Below, in pieces: positions 47,169 to 59,730 of a stretch of 64,000 bases of DNA (positions are counted from its first letter, which is position 1; every line of letters begins with the position of its first letter). A program made the position numbers and the translations under genes. Below the pieces are notes generated by a model that ran no database searches, had not been told where the DNA came from, and saw only the letters and a program-made list of their open reading frames with translations. Source of the stretch: Serendipita indica DSM 11827 (lineage: Eukaryota; Basidiomycota; Agaricomycetes; Sebacinales; Serendipitaceae); assembly GCA_910890315.1 (NCBI GenBank), contig CAJVGD010000011.1, positions 248,001-312,000 on the forward strand, read 5' to 3'.

Positions 47169-49098
47169 ATGTCAAGGCCTGTTCGAATTTCATCCACTAA
47201 GTCCAGTAAGACAGCCATGCGGCGTTCAACGAGACGAAAACAGCCCCCAAAAGGCGTCAAACCGCAACTTTATACAGAAAAATCTGATGTAGACTCGGCG
47301 TCGGAACCACCAGAGACCATCGCAGAAACAGGGTCGCGAAGAACGCTCTCCAACGAACCGGTATGCCTCTTATTGCGCCTTCTTGCTTTTATATCTAATC
47401 CCATATTCAGGAAGAGGTCATGGAGACTGTAACGCAGCTATCCAACTTTCTCCCGAGCGAACAAGAAGTCCGACAAGCGCAAACACTCATTTCCCAATAC
47501 GAAAGAGAATACGAGGCGGCTCAGGCAGAGTACCAAGTCAAGAAGCAGGAACTAGACGCATTGGCTCATCGAATGTCGACGATCCAATCTCGCATTTTCG
47601 AGAAAAGGGCCTCGATAGCCCCCATCCGTCGCGTCCCACAAGACGTTTTGTCAATGATCTTTGGCCTTTGCGTACGGGAGAATGCCACTTCCCCATGGAC
47701 TCTAATGCACGTCTGCCGGTCCTGGAGAGCTGCCGCCATGCACACGGCAATGCTTTGGAACCGGATCATGATTGCGCCTTCCAATTGGGCTGGAAGGCGT
47801 AAAGGTGCCCCCAAGTTTTACGAAGGAATGGAAGTCTGTACCTCTGCGGGTCAACTCGAGCGTGCGATCAAGCAAGCGGGCTCAACCCCACTCGAAGTGC
47901 GTTTACTCATAAGTGGGACCGTGTATAGACGCTGGGTATGGGCGTTTAGTAATTATGATCCCAACGAATATTCGAATCAGGAACGCGAGGTGCATAAACT
48001 CCTCGGCCATCTCAACGACTTGAACATCCGAGTTCCGTTGCGGGCCCTGGAGATTGACACTGGCGAGAGATTTTCCATCCCGGAAAAGTATCTACAGTGC
48101 TTCGTATGGACAGACATCGAACGCCTCGTACTCGATGGAGAGTACCCAATGATCCTTTCGGCCGTAGTCGAAAGCGGAGCGAGGAATCTCAAGGTTCTGA
48201 GCTTGGACTATCCTGATATCATCGATGCGATTGACACCATTCCATGGGCACAACTCAAAGAACTGGGTGTCATCAACTCTACCGATCCTCTCGAGTCTCC
48301 TCTATTGATTGATGCATTACGACGATGCAGCAATGTGGAAACTTTGACTCTCAAAGACGTACGCGTCGGTAATCAGGATAGAGCAGACCACCCACTCGTC
48401 GAGATGCCTTCGGTCACCCGATTGACACTAGACTTGGTTGTACCCTCTGGCCCATCCATTGCCCCAATCTAACTCATCTCTCCATTCAAAATCCAGAACA
48501 AATTCACACCACGCGGATAATCCGTCTCCCAAACCTGGTTTGGCTCGGGTTCAACGGGTCAGTCCTGAACCGCCTCAACTGTTTTGACGCTCCAAAGCTA
48601 CATACATTCGAATGGACGTCCGGTGGAGGAAAATCTGACAATCTCAGCGGGTTACGGGACTTGTGGCTTCATAATAACCCCATTGTCATTGATCCCATCG
48701 TCGTCAAAGTTTGCGACATGACGCTGACCTCGAAATACTTTGCGCTAGCACTCTTTAGGCTCGTTCGCTGCCAACGACTTCACGCGATACGCACGCCTCT
48801 TGGACCCGAGTTTTTCGAGACTCCTGTCCCTGCCGCCCTGGTTGGCAAACGCAAAGGTGGCGCAGGGTCCGGTACCACGATCCCACTTCGTAGTTTCCGA
48901 GAGTTTATCTTCGATTTTATGGGTGGCAAAAAGGTGGAGGACGGACCGCTTCAAGAAGCCGCCAAGTCGTTTATCAGGAGAAGAGAGGAACTTGGCGCAC
49001 CCATTCAGAAACTGGACATTCGAACGCAAGATGGCACATGGCACGACCTCGTCGAACTTGTGCATAACGAGCAGGCAGGTGAAGTGTCGGATGAATAG
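47169..49098 (+). CDS. F-box/LRR-like protein with N-terminal coiled coil, one frame slip
   Basis: Exon 1 (47169-47360) encodes a basic N-terminus (TAMRRSTRRKQPPKG); exon 2 from 47411 continues EEVMETVTQLSNFLP. A coiled coil (SQYEREYEAAQAEYQVKKQE) precedes the F-box IRRVPQDVLSMIFGLCVREN and CRSWRAAAM. Leucine-rich segments follow (DIERLVLDGEYP, NVETLTLKDVRV). The frame stops at 48472 but goes on one base out of phase as CPNLTHLSIQNPEQIH and LPNLVWLGFNGSVL, to QKLDIRTQDGTWHDLVELVH, stop 49098. The clean continuation of LRR text across the slip suggests one gene. This coiled coil-F-box-LRR order is the commonest F-box plan in Agaricomycetes. Confidence 0.75.
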
Positions 49099-49253
49099 AA
49101 TGTATATACACGTACATATCGCGTATCCGGTCCTATTTTGCATCCTCTTAACTTATCATATTCCAACTAGTTTCCATAATCCACACCTTCGTATTAGCGC
49201 CTGTTACTATAAATCGTTACTTGTACTCGAATGTCTATGCATGATTCCTGCGT

Positions 49254-50471
49254 TCATTTCATGTCCGAACTTTCCGAGACGGGCTCTACGGTGTTTGCGA
49301 TTGCAGCGGGGCGATTCAGATAATGCTTCGCCCGCTCCTCGCTCTGCACGAGGTGAGCATACTTGGGCTGAACGAAGAGGGCTCTGATCAATAAGCCGTC
49401 AGAATTTTTCATATTTTGAGCAAGGTCGATACGTACTCTGCTTTGACGAGCAGATTCCCTTCCAAGTCTTCCATATGTCCAGACAAAAAGACCTTGCGGC
49501 CCTCTGCCTTGTCGACCTTGGTCTTGAACACTACAAATTGATCTGCCCTCGTAGGCGCCTTGTATTCGATCCTGAGCCACGCCGTCACTCCAATTTTAGC
49601 CGGAAAGCTCATGACTCCCTAAAAAGATGAGTCAACAACACTCAGAAGAAGTTTGATACTCACTGTCCTGAAAAAAGCGTCGTCGAACATTGTTGCAATA
49701 GCACCTCCATGTACGATGCCATCATGTCCACAGATGCTCCTACCGAGATGGATAACACCAGTCAAGGCCTTTTCGTTTGTTTCGATGAAGAGGAGAGGGG
49801 GGATGGCCATCTTCCCGGGGCCCTGCATCAATCCAGCCGTAAACGAGTGGCGACTGAACGACTCGGACAGGTTCAGATATGGCCGCACCATATAATGCGT
49901 TGGAACCTCTGTCCCCGGATTGTCGGTGGTCGAGGCATTCAAATTCTTCCGGCTATTCACACCAGCAATGTCCTTTGGGCCTAGGAACTGAGCCGGGACA
50001 GTATCCGCGTTGAGAGGATACGACTTTTGTGCGAGCTCTCTAACGAGCGGAATTTGCCAGAGTTGTTTCTCTAACTCTGCTGCGGCCCGGAGCGCTTCTT
50101 TGGAACCCTTCTCTGGTGACGGAGGTGCTTCGCGAGGGTAGACCAAGGTGTAGAGATCGGGTGGGTAGAGTACTCCCAGTGTATACGTAATAGAGAGTAG
50201 CGCAAAGCCGAGGGCTACGTAGTGGATGAGTCATGATAGCAAAAACTCATTGAACCGCACCTGCTCGTAATCCAGTTCGAGAGGCTGCCTGAGCAGGAGC
50301 TTCACCCGATACGCTCGCTGTTGACGCATGTCGGAGCTGTGATGGAAATTGTGGAGTGGCTGTTCTTTCCTTTACAACTTGCGGCGCTCTACATATCATT
50401 GAATTCCTTGTCGGAAGCAGAGCACGGTGGACAGTTGCCGATCCATTCCGGAGGAGTCTGTGAAGAGACAT
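49254..50471 (-). CDS. Mitochondrial hotdog-fold acyl-CoA thioesterase-like protein
   Basis: The start at 50471 gives MSLHRLLRNGSATVHRALLP, a basic presequence, then a membrane helix ALGFALLSITYTLGVLYP after a short intron. The middle carries AELEKQLWQIPLVRELAQK and, further on, the 4HBT core GHDGIVHGGAIATMFDDAFF, whose HGG and following helix are the hotdog thioesterase signature. Then come KIGVTAWLRIEYKAPTRADQ and KVFLSGHMEDLEGNLLVKAE, ending at 49254. It is likely to hydrolyse acyl-CoA in or at mitochondria; chain length cannot be told. Several short introns, no frame defect noted. Confidence 0.82.
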
Positions 50472-50994
50472 CTTAAAAGCAAGGGGTGCTGTTGGTCTTC
50501 GAGGTAAATAGATAAAATGAAAAGAAAAGTTTGCAGATGCGGTCGGGTCCAAGGTTAGCCGGCTGGTCAATAGCCGGGTAATTCATCCGCACTGAATACA
50601 TTAAGTAAGACAATAGCCTATTGGAAATTACCGAATAATGCGGGGATAACCTCAGATTATCCATGACTAGGATGTAAAGAGCACCTTACACATTCTACAA
50701 GAAGACGAGAGCCAGTACATGATAGAAGAAAGTATACCAATGGCCATAGAAACCGCAATAGACCATTGGTCAATGTCTGTCGAAGGTTGGACCCAGCCAT
50801 CCTGCCAAAGTGAGCTAGGTACAAGGCTTTTCTTCTGATTCACTTGTTGGGCAGGTCGAGTCTGGTCTTTGACTTCAACTATGTCTATCCTATACTACTA
50901 ACAGTACCCACGTACGGAAATTCGAAAAGCGAGGAACCGAGGATTGTGCCCGTCGGTTCTAGAAACTCGATAGATTCAAATCGGGATACACAGT
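50472..50994. other. Intergenic region
   Basis: It lies between the start of the thioesterase gene and the end of F-box copy A, both minus strand. AT-rich at 50560-50660. A piece near 50930-50990 resembles the 3' flank of F-box copy B near 52840-52890 (the shared block GACTC.AAAT.GGGATACA), so the tandem duplication includes some 3' sequence. Confidence 0.5.
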
Positions 50995-52661
50995 TTACTC
51001 CTGATCACTCCATTGATCCTTTTCCCAATCAATATTATGCGAGTCGAGGTCGTGCCTGTGCTGATAGGTGTAGGCCCTGTCCTGTGAATCGTCACTAATA
51101 GTTGCATCGTCAGATCCGGGTCCGTCTGCTTCTGTATCTTCCTCAAACCAATCCCCTTCATCGCTCTCAGGCGCATCTCCGTCATCACCCTCCGCAAGTA
51201 GCGGTTTGACGGAATGGCGCTCTTCCCAGAGGTGGAGCGCCTCATCCTTCTCATTGATGAATGCCACTTGTTTGACGCTGCATAGCGTGATTGCCATTTT
51301 CCAGATGTCACGAATGCGTGGCGGAAGAACCTGGTTGGAGTCGATGCATCCATCTGGATAGTTTCCTACCAATCTGATGCTCCTCATCGAAGGAAGACCA
51401 TCCTTCCCCAAAAGGTTGAATAGGGGCCAAATGAGAGCAAATGCGTGCCACGAATAACTGTGCTGGATAATGGCGGTGATGGACTCTAGATTATGGTGAA
51501 CAATATCGCTCAATCTCTCTGTGAGCATCAAATTGTCGAAGCCTACGGCAGGGACTGTCAGGATAAGATACCTGAGGTTTGGGACCTGAGGTAGAAATAT
51601 GTCCAATCGATCAAGGACTGTCAAGAGGGCAGCACTCCCAATATGTACGGAGGTAAGATTGGAAGCATGTAGAAAGAATAGAGAATCTTCTCCGTATCCA
51701 CTATCATCCAAATTATCAAATCGTAGAGTTTGTAGCGTTTCGAGTGAAGGGACGATTTCGCATAGTAGCCTCATTGTCACAGAGGCGGAAAAGGATGGAT
51801 GACTAGACCCTCTTCCACTCGCGAGATGCAGTGTACGGAGGACTGGAAGTGGGAGCGAGTTTGGTTGGAGCTTGTCGAATGGTGTGCCTGTCCATTGGGC
51901 GTGTGCGTGGTCCCTCGAAATCCGCAGGTTCTTCAAACTCGAAGAGTGCCATGGTAGCGCAAGGTAGAGGATTTGTTCGCCCCCATACAAGGGGAGGAGG
52001 TCGATTGAAAGGGTGATGAGATGTCCTTGAGGGATCCGGATCAATAGTTGTGTGCAATCCTCGATGTAATCATCGTAGGATACCCCTCGCTCCTTGCACA
52101 GAACCGATATGTTTGGAACGATTTCAACAGCCGCTATCCTCCCCATTATCTGTTGTACTCTGTCCCCGGAATCGGTTGGAGCAAGGAGCTGATTGAGTCT
52201 ACTCGCTTGACCCGCTGTTTGGAGCACAATATGCTCGTAGATGAGTTGCCATCCAATGCTGTGCCATCTTCGAGAAACAAGAGGGATAGATCGTCGCGCA
52301 AGGGACGAAATTACCCAGCGCTGCGGGTCTTCTTGGAAAGCTTCAGAGCCAAATGCGAACCCATCTATATGTGTCGCATATTGGAAGATGTGTGTGAGAA
52401 TCTCAGTTGGTAAGAATGGCATCGTTGTCATCGACACTCTAAAGTAGACGGTTCAGCAGGTGCAGTAAAGATACAAAAATACCGTTACTTGGATCGCTCT
52501 TTCCATTTTGAAACTCTTAATTGCTCTTCTAGCTGTCCACAATGCGCCCGAAGCTCGGCATTCTGAAGTTGAGAATGTTCCAACTTTTCCATCAGTCTCC
52601 GGATCAGCGATGCTTGCTCAGGAATGACCTGTTCAAATGTATCATCGAAGAAGTATCCCAT
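50995..52661 (-). CDS. Coiled-coil F-box protein, tandem copy A
   Basis: Two exons: a first exon starting at 52661 (IPEQASLIRRLMEKLEHSQ, LQNAELRAHCGQLEEQLRVS, a coiled coil) joins after KWKERS through a 50-bp intron to the F-box exon. The F-box is MPFLPTEILTHIFQYATHID and the next motif RSIPLVSRRWHSIGWQLIYE. The rest has LRR-like blocks and an acidic tail (DEGDWFEEDTEADGPGSDD). The large exon alone is 480 codons. The coiled-coil exon is easily missed because an in-frame ATG begins the F-box exon; it is conserved in the neighbour, which supports it. Confidence 0.83.
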
Positions 52662-52892
52662 ATTTTTAAAGGAATATGAGGTGGATAAACAGAATTGTGG
52701 TCAGGTGCAAGATGCAAACGAGGGTACCATACCCCCCTATTCAATTCTAAACGTTAAGGTTGAAATAGAACGAGTTTAGCAAATCGTTGACTTCTACATA
52801 TATACAACGCATCAGATCGGAGTGCAGAACAACTATGGTGGGTGCCGGGATTGTGTCCATGAGCTCGACTGGTTCAAATTGGGATACATGGT

Positions 52893-54559
52893 TTAGTCCT
52901 GATCACTCCATCGATCCTTCTCCCAATCAATCTTATGCGAGTCAAGGTCGTACCTGTGCTGATATTTGTAGACTCCGTCCTGTGAATCGTCGCTAATCGC
53001 TCCATAGTCCGGGTCAGGCGCGTATTCTTCCGCATCCTCTTCAAACCAATCCCCTTCATCGCTCTCTGATGCATCTCCGTCATCACCCTCCGTAAGTAGC
53101 GGTTTGACGGAATGGCGCTCTTCCCAGAGGTGGAGCGCCTCATCCTTCTCATTGATGAATGCCACTTGTTTGACGCTGCAAAGCGTGATGGCCTTTTTCC
53201 AGATGTCACGAATGGGCAACGGAAACACCTGGTTGGAGTCAATGCATCCATTGGGGTAGTTTCCTATCAATCTGATGCTCTTCATCGAAGGAACACCATC
53301 CTTCTCCAAAAGATTGAATAGAGGCCAAATGAGAGCAAATGCGTGCCACGAATAACTGTGCTGGATAATGGCGGTGATGGACTCTAGATTATGGTGAATA
53401 ATATCGCTCGATACCTCTTTGAGCACCGAGTTGTCCGAGTCTTCGGCATTGACTATCAGGATAAGACGCCTGAGGTTTGGGACCTGAGGCAGAAATATGT
53501 CCAATTGACCGAGGACTTGCGTGAGGGCAGCACTCCCAATATGTACGGAGGTAAGATTGGAAGCATGTCGGAAGAATAGAGCGACTCCTACGTATCCAAG
53601 AGCATCCAACCTATCAAATCGTAGAGTTCGTAGCGTGTCAAGCGAGGGAACGATTTCGCACAGTAGCGTCATCGTCACAGAGGCCGAAAAGGATGGATGA
53701 ATGCACCCTCTGCCACTTGCGAGATGGAGTGTACGGAGGAATGGGAAGGGTAGCGAGTTTGGTTGTGGCTGCCGGAATTGCGTGCTTTCCCATTGGGCGT
53801 GTGCATGATCTATGGAGATCCGCAAGTTTTTCAAGCTCGATGAGTGTCGTGGTAATGCAAAGTCTAGGATTTCCTGGCACTTCTGCGAGGCGAAGAGGTC
53901 GACTGAGAAGGTAAGGAGACGTCCTTGAGGGATCTGGAGAAGGATTCTTTTACAATCCTCGATGTAGGCGTCGTAGGATATCCCTAGATCATCACGCAGG
54001 ACTGATGAGTTCGGAACAAATTCAACAGCCGCTATCCTCTCCATTATCCTTTGTACTCTGTCCTCGAAATTGATTGAAGAGAGGAGTTGATTGAGCCTAC
54101 TCGCTTGACGTGCTGTTTGGAGCACGATATGTTCGTAAAGATGTTGCCACCCGATGCTGTGCCATCTTCGAGAAACAAGGGGAATCGACCGTCGCGCAAG
54201 GGACGAAATTACCCAGTGCTCTGACTCGTCGCGGAGAGTTTCAGAGCCAAATGCAAATCCGTCTATATACGTCGCATATTGGAAGATGTGTGCAAGAATC
54301 TCTGTTGGTAAGGATGGCATCGTTGCCACCGAGATTCTGAAGTTGGCGGTTCAGAAGATGCAATAAAGGGAAAGACACGCCATTACCTGGATCGCTCTTT
54401 CCATTTTGAAACTCTTAATTGCTCTTCTAGCTGCTCACAATGCGCCCGAAGCTCGGCGTTCTGAAGTTGAGCATGTTCCAGCCTTTCCATCAGTCTCCGG
54501 ATCAGCGTTGCTTGCTTAGGAATGACCTGTTCGCATATACCGTCGCAGAAGTATCCCAT
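52893..54559 (-). CDS. Coiled-coil F-box protein, tandem copy B
   Basis: Same plan as copy A and very similar along the whole length. Exon 1 starts at 54559 (MGYFCDGICEQVIPKQATLI then a coiled coil) and the F-box exon has MPSLPTEILAHIFQYATYID, RSIPLVSRRWHSIGWQHLYE and HEIVPSL-type LRR text. A long block in the C-terminal third, from HNLESITAIIQHSYSWHAFA through DEALHLWEERHSVKPLL, is almost unchanged between the copies. Most differences lie in the middle LRR part and the acidic tail. Confidence 0.83.
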
Positions 54560-54937
54560 ATCTTTAAAGGAATCTGAAGTGGGTAAACAAAAGTTGTCGT
54601 CGGGTGCAAGATGCAACGAGATTACCAAAGTGCCCTAATCGATTCTAAGCGTTTCCAAAGGACGCATATAGTTGGAATGAAATGAGTTTAGTGGGTTTAT
54701 CGAATTCCGAAATGTACAACGTCCCAGGTCGGAGTGCAGGACAAATATATTGGGTGCATTCAATCACGAGATTATCGTGAGAAGTATTCAATGAAGTAGC
54801 CTTCTGGTCAAAGTCAAGAAGAAACGATGCGACGCGCGTGCAACTTGACCCCGTCTTGAATAGCCCATCATGGTGATTTCTTGTTTATCTGTCGAAGATG
54901 TGTACAAGGACTGATACAAGACTTATGAAAGTCGATA
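54560..54937. promoter_or_regulatory. Divergent promoter region, F-box copy B / proteasome beta3
   Basis: 378 bp between divergent genes. I could not confirm a proteasome-associated control element (GGTGGCAAA) in it by eye. Confidence 0.4.
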
Positions 54938-55857
54938 ATGGAATATAACGGAGGGTCCGTAGTGGCCATGGCGGGTAAAGACTGCGTGGCCATTGCGTCC
55001 GATTTGCGACTGGGCAATCAAGCGTTGACAATCGCGACAAATTTCGAAAAGGTGCATCATTATCTTCAATTTTACAGTTCATTCCACCCCAAATTTTGTC
55101 TCGACCTCTGGACGCGACGCGTCAGGCCTCTAGTCGTAAACGCGCGTACTGATCAGGAAATTCGATAGGTGTTTCCCGTGACAGAGAGGATCATGCTAGG
55201 GATGGCAGGACTGGCGACAGATGTTCTCACCCTGTACGCATCTTTCGTTTCTATCTACTTACGCCGTCACTCATGCCTTGTATAGACGAGATCGTTTCCG
55301 CTTCCGTGTGAATATGTACACCATCAAAGAGGAAAGAGAGATTGAACCAGAAACGTTTGCGCACCTGGTCAGCTCGACACTCTATGAACGCCGGTACGCC
55401 CCACGCGGCACTGCGTGCGTTCAAGATCCTAACAGGTTCGCAGGTTTGGACCGTACTTTATTGAGCCGGTTATCGCTGGTCTGGGTAAAGGCACAAACAA
55501 GCCCTTCATCGCCTCGACGGATGTGATTGGGTGCATCAACTTTGCCAAAGACTTTGTTGTTGCTGGTACGGCGACGGACAAACTGTTTGGTGTTGCAGAG
55601 TCTCTATGGGAACCTGATCTGGTGAGAGGGATTGAGAATCATGGGCGTTTGCTGACCTCGTCAAGGAACCTGAGGATCTCTTTGAGACGATTTCGCAGAC
55701 GCTAATGAATGCGGTGGACCGTGATGCATTCTCTGGCTGGGGGGCTGTCGTACATATAATGTGGGTTCTACATTCAGACTGAATGGAATCTGGCTAACTC
55801 AGGGGTAGCACGCCTGAAAAGGTGATCACACGACATCTGAAGGCTCGTATGGACTAG
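54938..55857 (+). CDS. PUP3: 20S proteasome subunit beta3
   Basis: Non-catalytic beta ring subunit of the 20S proteasome. The exons join to [145 protein letters not shown] and [15 protein letters not shown], stop 55857. This follows human PSMB3 and yeast Pup3 block by block. The N-terminus lacks the processed catalytic Thr, as expected for beta3. Five introns of ordinary length; the frame is clean throughout. Confidence 0.96.
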
Positions 55858-56257
55858 AAAATGCGATGAACTCTTGCTGGGATTGTATGCAATTGTACGC
55901 ATGGTTTCAGCATGTCTGTTTGCTTCACGCGCCCCTCGCTGTGTGAGAAGACTCGACCAGGCCAGGTCGGCGCATCCTGAAAGTTACCAGCATTTAGTTA
56001 TGAAGCGCCGTGACATGCGATCCTTGAGAATTCTAAGCGAGCGCCTGGGATTCCCAGACGGGTTTATTAGCGGGCCTCCGTTGCTAGCCATTCTTCCACT
56101 CTAACCTCGACCAAGTCGACCGTCCTGCTCGTTTTACGCCTCCAAACTACACGGTTCAGCTTCGTCTGCGATTCCTAGTCTTGTCTGTCGAGCTACTTTC
56201 TGGATCAGTCTTCTGCCCTTGCCATTCGGCGATAGAGCGCGATGCAAGACTCGCACT
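55858..56257. other. Intergenic region
   Basis: It lies downstream of the proteasome gene and upstream of the bestrophin-like gene. A frame in it (55874-56104) shows no family signature and I do not call it. Confidence 0.4.
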
Positions 56258-58544
56258 ATGTCTCAGGTTTCACAACCGTGGATCCCTTTTCCCGAGGGGA
56301 AAACCGCCCATTCTTTTCAAAACTCTGTGAGTTGTCTACTCCTTTGCCTTGCTCAGCTCGAGATACGGTGATATCTGCTAAAGGCAGCCTTGTGTAACAC
56401 TCTAGCATCCTACTGCTACACCGAATATCATCTATAACCTATCCCTGGACGCTAAATTGTCATCGTGTATCGCGGCGCTGGGCATCCTCCGTGTTCCACC
56501 GGCGCGCCAACCAACGCGGGGGCGGGGGGAAATGCTGGCCATCCGATTTATCAGAGACTGACACACCCGCTCAGTAAATGCCTTTATGGCCACGGCCCTG
56601 TTTCAAGTTTGGCACTTTATCCTTGGTTTCTCACTCGAAGCGACTGCGGTTGTCCTAATCTCGAAAAATGTTAAGGATATCTCCTTTCAACCCACTCGTA
56701 AGTCCACTCTCAGCCCATGAGGTCCTACAACTGATCCATCCCTTAGTCCTCACGGTTTTGGGTACTGTTTTGGGTTCGTTTATCCGCTAAAGAGTTAGCG
56801 AGTACTCACATTATTTAGGTTTCGTTATCTCATACCGTACATCCTCCTCATTCGAACGTTACAATGGTGCGTATACAATCCCTGGTCCACAAATACCGCT
56901 CATATTCCTTCCAGAGGGCCGTCGTTATTGGTCGACCATTATTCTCAACGCCCGTACTATGGCTAGGACCGTTTGGTTCCACGTCCCGGGTAAGAAGAAC
57001 CAAATGCTTTCGAAACTAAACTCAATATCTTATTCTAGATGTTGCGACGACCGTCGGTGCAACCGAAGAAGAGAAGCGAGCACGAACTCTTGTTGAGAAG
57101 AAGACAATCCTCAACTTGACCGAAGCCTTTGCGTAAGTGGTTTATGTGTTCCGGGGGAACTCGAATTCACAGCCCTGTTCAGCGTCGCTGTGAAGCACTA
57201 TCTCAGAGGAGAAGAGGGCATTCGCTACGAGGATTTGTACCACCTCACCAAGTTCCTTCCGGCCTACGCACTCCCAGCTGGCATGCCCGAACCTATCAGA
57301 AGAGCCGGAACCCATCAGCATCACAGCGAGGAAGGGACTTCGACAGCAACTGCAACGAACCTTCCATTCCCAGCGACCAGCCCAGGTGGCCGCAATGCCA
57401 AATTCAGCGTTGGTCCGGATGGTGGCCCCCCGCTTCTTCCTTCGAGGAACCCTCCCAGGACATCCATTTTCGATATCTGGCCATTCACACTTCTCGTCAG
57501 GCCCCTGACCAAGCGAGGCAAGAAACTCGGTGGAAAGACTGCGATGCGTGCCCGTGCAAAGCTCGGTCTAGGGAGGGGTGAAGACCACCAGGTAGTTTCT
57601 GGAAACATTCCGCTTGAGATTTGTAAGTGTTGCCTTGTCTCCCTCGGATAAGCACTGACCTCGGTGACCAGCTCTCTACATTTCGGCATACATCTCTGCA
57701 CTCCAGCAACGAAAGTGCTGTGATGTCCCCACAATCAACTTGCTGATCAACTCGCTAAACGCTATGGTCGATTCCTTGACTGGACTCGAGCGTATCTTGA
57801 CAACCCCCATCCCGTTCTCCTTCAGCGTCCATCTATGGTCTGTCACGCTTCTCTACTGCGCGTTTTTGCCATTCCAGCTGTACAAGTCGTTGAACTGGTA
57901 TGTTTATAATCCTTCGCGAGACCTTGCTGCTCACCTCTTGCTTTTAGGTTGACCATTCCAGGCACTGCTCTCGCCGCGTTCATCTTCACTGGGTATGTAG
58001 ACATGTTATTATTATTTTTTACCGGGTTTTCTTATCAATGCCTAGATTCATTGTCGCCGGAGAGGAAATTGAAGATCCCTTCGGATTCGATCGCAACGAT
58101 CTCAACTTGGACCACTTTACTGCGAATATCATCCGCGTGGAGCTCAACTCCATTGCATCAGTTCCTGTCCCTGATCCTGCGGTGTATGCGTTCCGCGACG
58201 ATAATGACGCGCTCTTCTCCAACGATGCAAACCGTCAAGCCATGACACCAGAGCTTTGGGTCGCCCAGGGTGTTCAGAACATTCGTGCTCAGCTCGGCCG
58301 CATGACGAGCCACCCAACACCGCCAGACGAAAAGGTCAAGAATATCACCAAGAAGAAGAACGCTGCGGAAAACACCCCTGCCAATGAAGCTCCAGCCTGG
58401 CCAAGCTACTGCTGCTGGAATGGCTGGCGCGGCTGGTGCGGCCGGAGGAGCTGCTGGAGATGGAGCTGCGAGCCCCTCAGAGTAATAGGACCCGAAAATG
58501 ACGTGCCCAAGATCTTGCTGGGACACTTCTATGGTGCTCTTTAG
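56258..58544 (+). CDS. Bestrophin-family anion channel
   Basis: Fungal bestrophin/UPF0187 membrane channel. It starts MSQVSQPWIPFPEGKTAHSF at 56258. The core has LISKNVKDISFQPT then LTVLGTVLGFVISYRTSSSF and ERYNEGRRYWSTIILNARTM, the family's hallmark. More exons read AVAVKHYLRGEEGIRYEDLY, PLEISLYISAYISALQQRK, LTGLERILTTPIPFSFSVHL, LPFQLYKSLNWLTIPGTALA and GEEIEDPFGFDRNDLNLDHF, which carries the conserved acidic patch. The C-terminal tail after NEAPAWPS is Trp/Cys-rich and stops at 58544. Read in another frame, the tail becomes an Ala/Gly run (GMAGAAGAAGGAAGDGAASP) with a stop at about 58485, which looks more natural (see findings). Exon joins at 56330-56640 are not all fixed. Confidence 0.85.
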
Positions 58545-58693
58545 TATTCAACCTAGAAATTATTATTCTCACTCGTTATTTGTTACAAAATATGGCATTC
58601 TTTGTTGACAAATTGCAAAACACCGCGTGTCACGTGAGGTTTTCAAGCTTGGACCCGACCGCGACCTTTGCCACTCGTCTGCAGTAGAGCGAA

Positions 58694-59730
58694 AATGCCT
58701 CCACGCAAGAAGGCTGAAACCACAGAGGCGCAGAGCCCGAGAGACGCTCGACGCGCATCCGAGAGATGCCTGAAAAGCCAGCGCCAGCGCCCACCGCGCC
58801 CAAGCCCGTCAAACGTGCAAAGAAAGTCGATCCTGAGCTTTCTGAATGGAAACCGACCAAGAAGACGGCCTCGAAGAAGAGGAAGAAGGCTGACGACGAT
58901 GTTGAAGACAAAGAAGGTCAGGCGGTTGAAGAGGAAACCAAGCCAAAGAAAAAGGTAGATTCTATTTACTTTTGCTGATAGTGTTGTTGACGCGTCGGAC
59001 AGGTCAAAAAGTCTGAGGAAACGAAAGAGCCTGCTGAAGAGGCGAAAGCTTCCACTACGGTATGTAGGACTATTCCAATTGTTTGTGGTACTCATTTTGT
59101 TCTCCAGACTCGCACCGAGAGACGTCGCAGCGGGGCCGTCACCGTCCAGCCCACCATTGAAGAGGGGAGCGAGGGCAAGACTTTGGAGGAAAACCTCGTC
59201 GTGGGCTCGTTCCTGCCCGACTTGACTCTTCACAAGGAGAATGGAGATGAGATCAACCTCAATACTCTCGCCAGCCAGACCGGTGTGGTCATCTTTGCGG
59301 CTCCCAAGGCGGATACCCGTGAGTCGCACACAAGTTGGCTTTCAACTTTGATTTGACCTCTGTTCTAGCGGGATGCAACAAGCAATCTTGCCATTTCCGC
59401 GACTCTGCAGCAGACTTCCGCGAGCTCGGGTACACCGTCTGGGGATTGACGTCTGATTCTCCAAAGGCCCTGTCTCGTTGGCAAGAGAAGAACAAGTTTG
59501 GCTACTCGTTACTCTCCGACCCCGAGCGCAAGTTTATCAAGATGCTTGGAGCCCTGAACGGTACGAGCACCAAGAGGAGCCACTTTGTGTTTGAGAAGGG
59601 AACGGGCAAACTGTTGAATGCATCCATTGGCGTCAAGCCAGACGAAAGGTGCGTCTAGTCTACATGTAATAGTCATGACTGATCGCTCAATAGCCACCGT
59701 GTTGCTCTGGAGTTTGTCAAGAGCCTCTAA
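58694..59730 (+). CDS. Nuclear-type peroxiredoxin (Dot5/PrxQ-BCP family)
   Basis: Thiol peroxidase with a basic N-terminal extension. MPPRKKAETTEAQSPRDARR from 58694 and, one base out of frame, MPEKPAPAPTAPKPVKRAKK are both Lys/Pro-rich and may form one nuclear-targeting tail if a base is missing at about 58765; otherwise translation starts at 58766. The catalytic part reads LVVGSFLPDLTLHKENGDEI, APKADTPGCNKQSCHFRDSA with peroxidatic and resolving Cys five residues apart, as in PrxQ, and GYTVWGLTSDSPKALSRWQE. The end is HRVALEFVKSL, stop 59730. The catalytic domain is intact across four or five exons. Confidence 0.88.

Noticed and set aside
55874-56104. A small Arg-rich frame downstream of the proteasome gene
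   Set aside because: It lacks family likeness and codon pattern and lies in an expected intergenic region.
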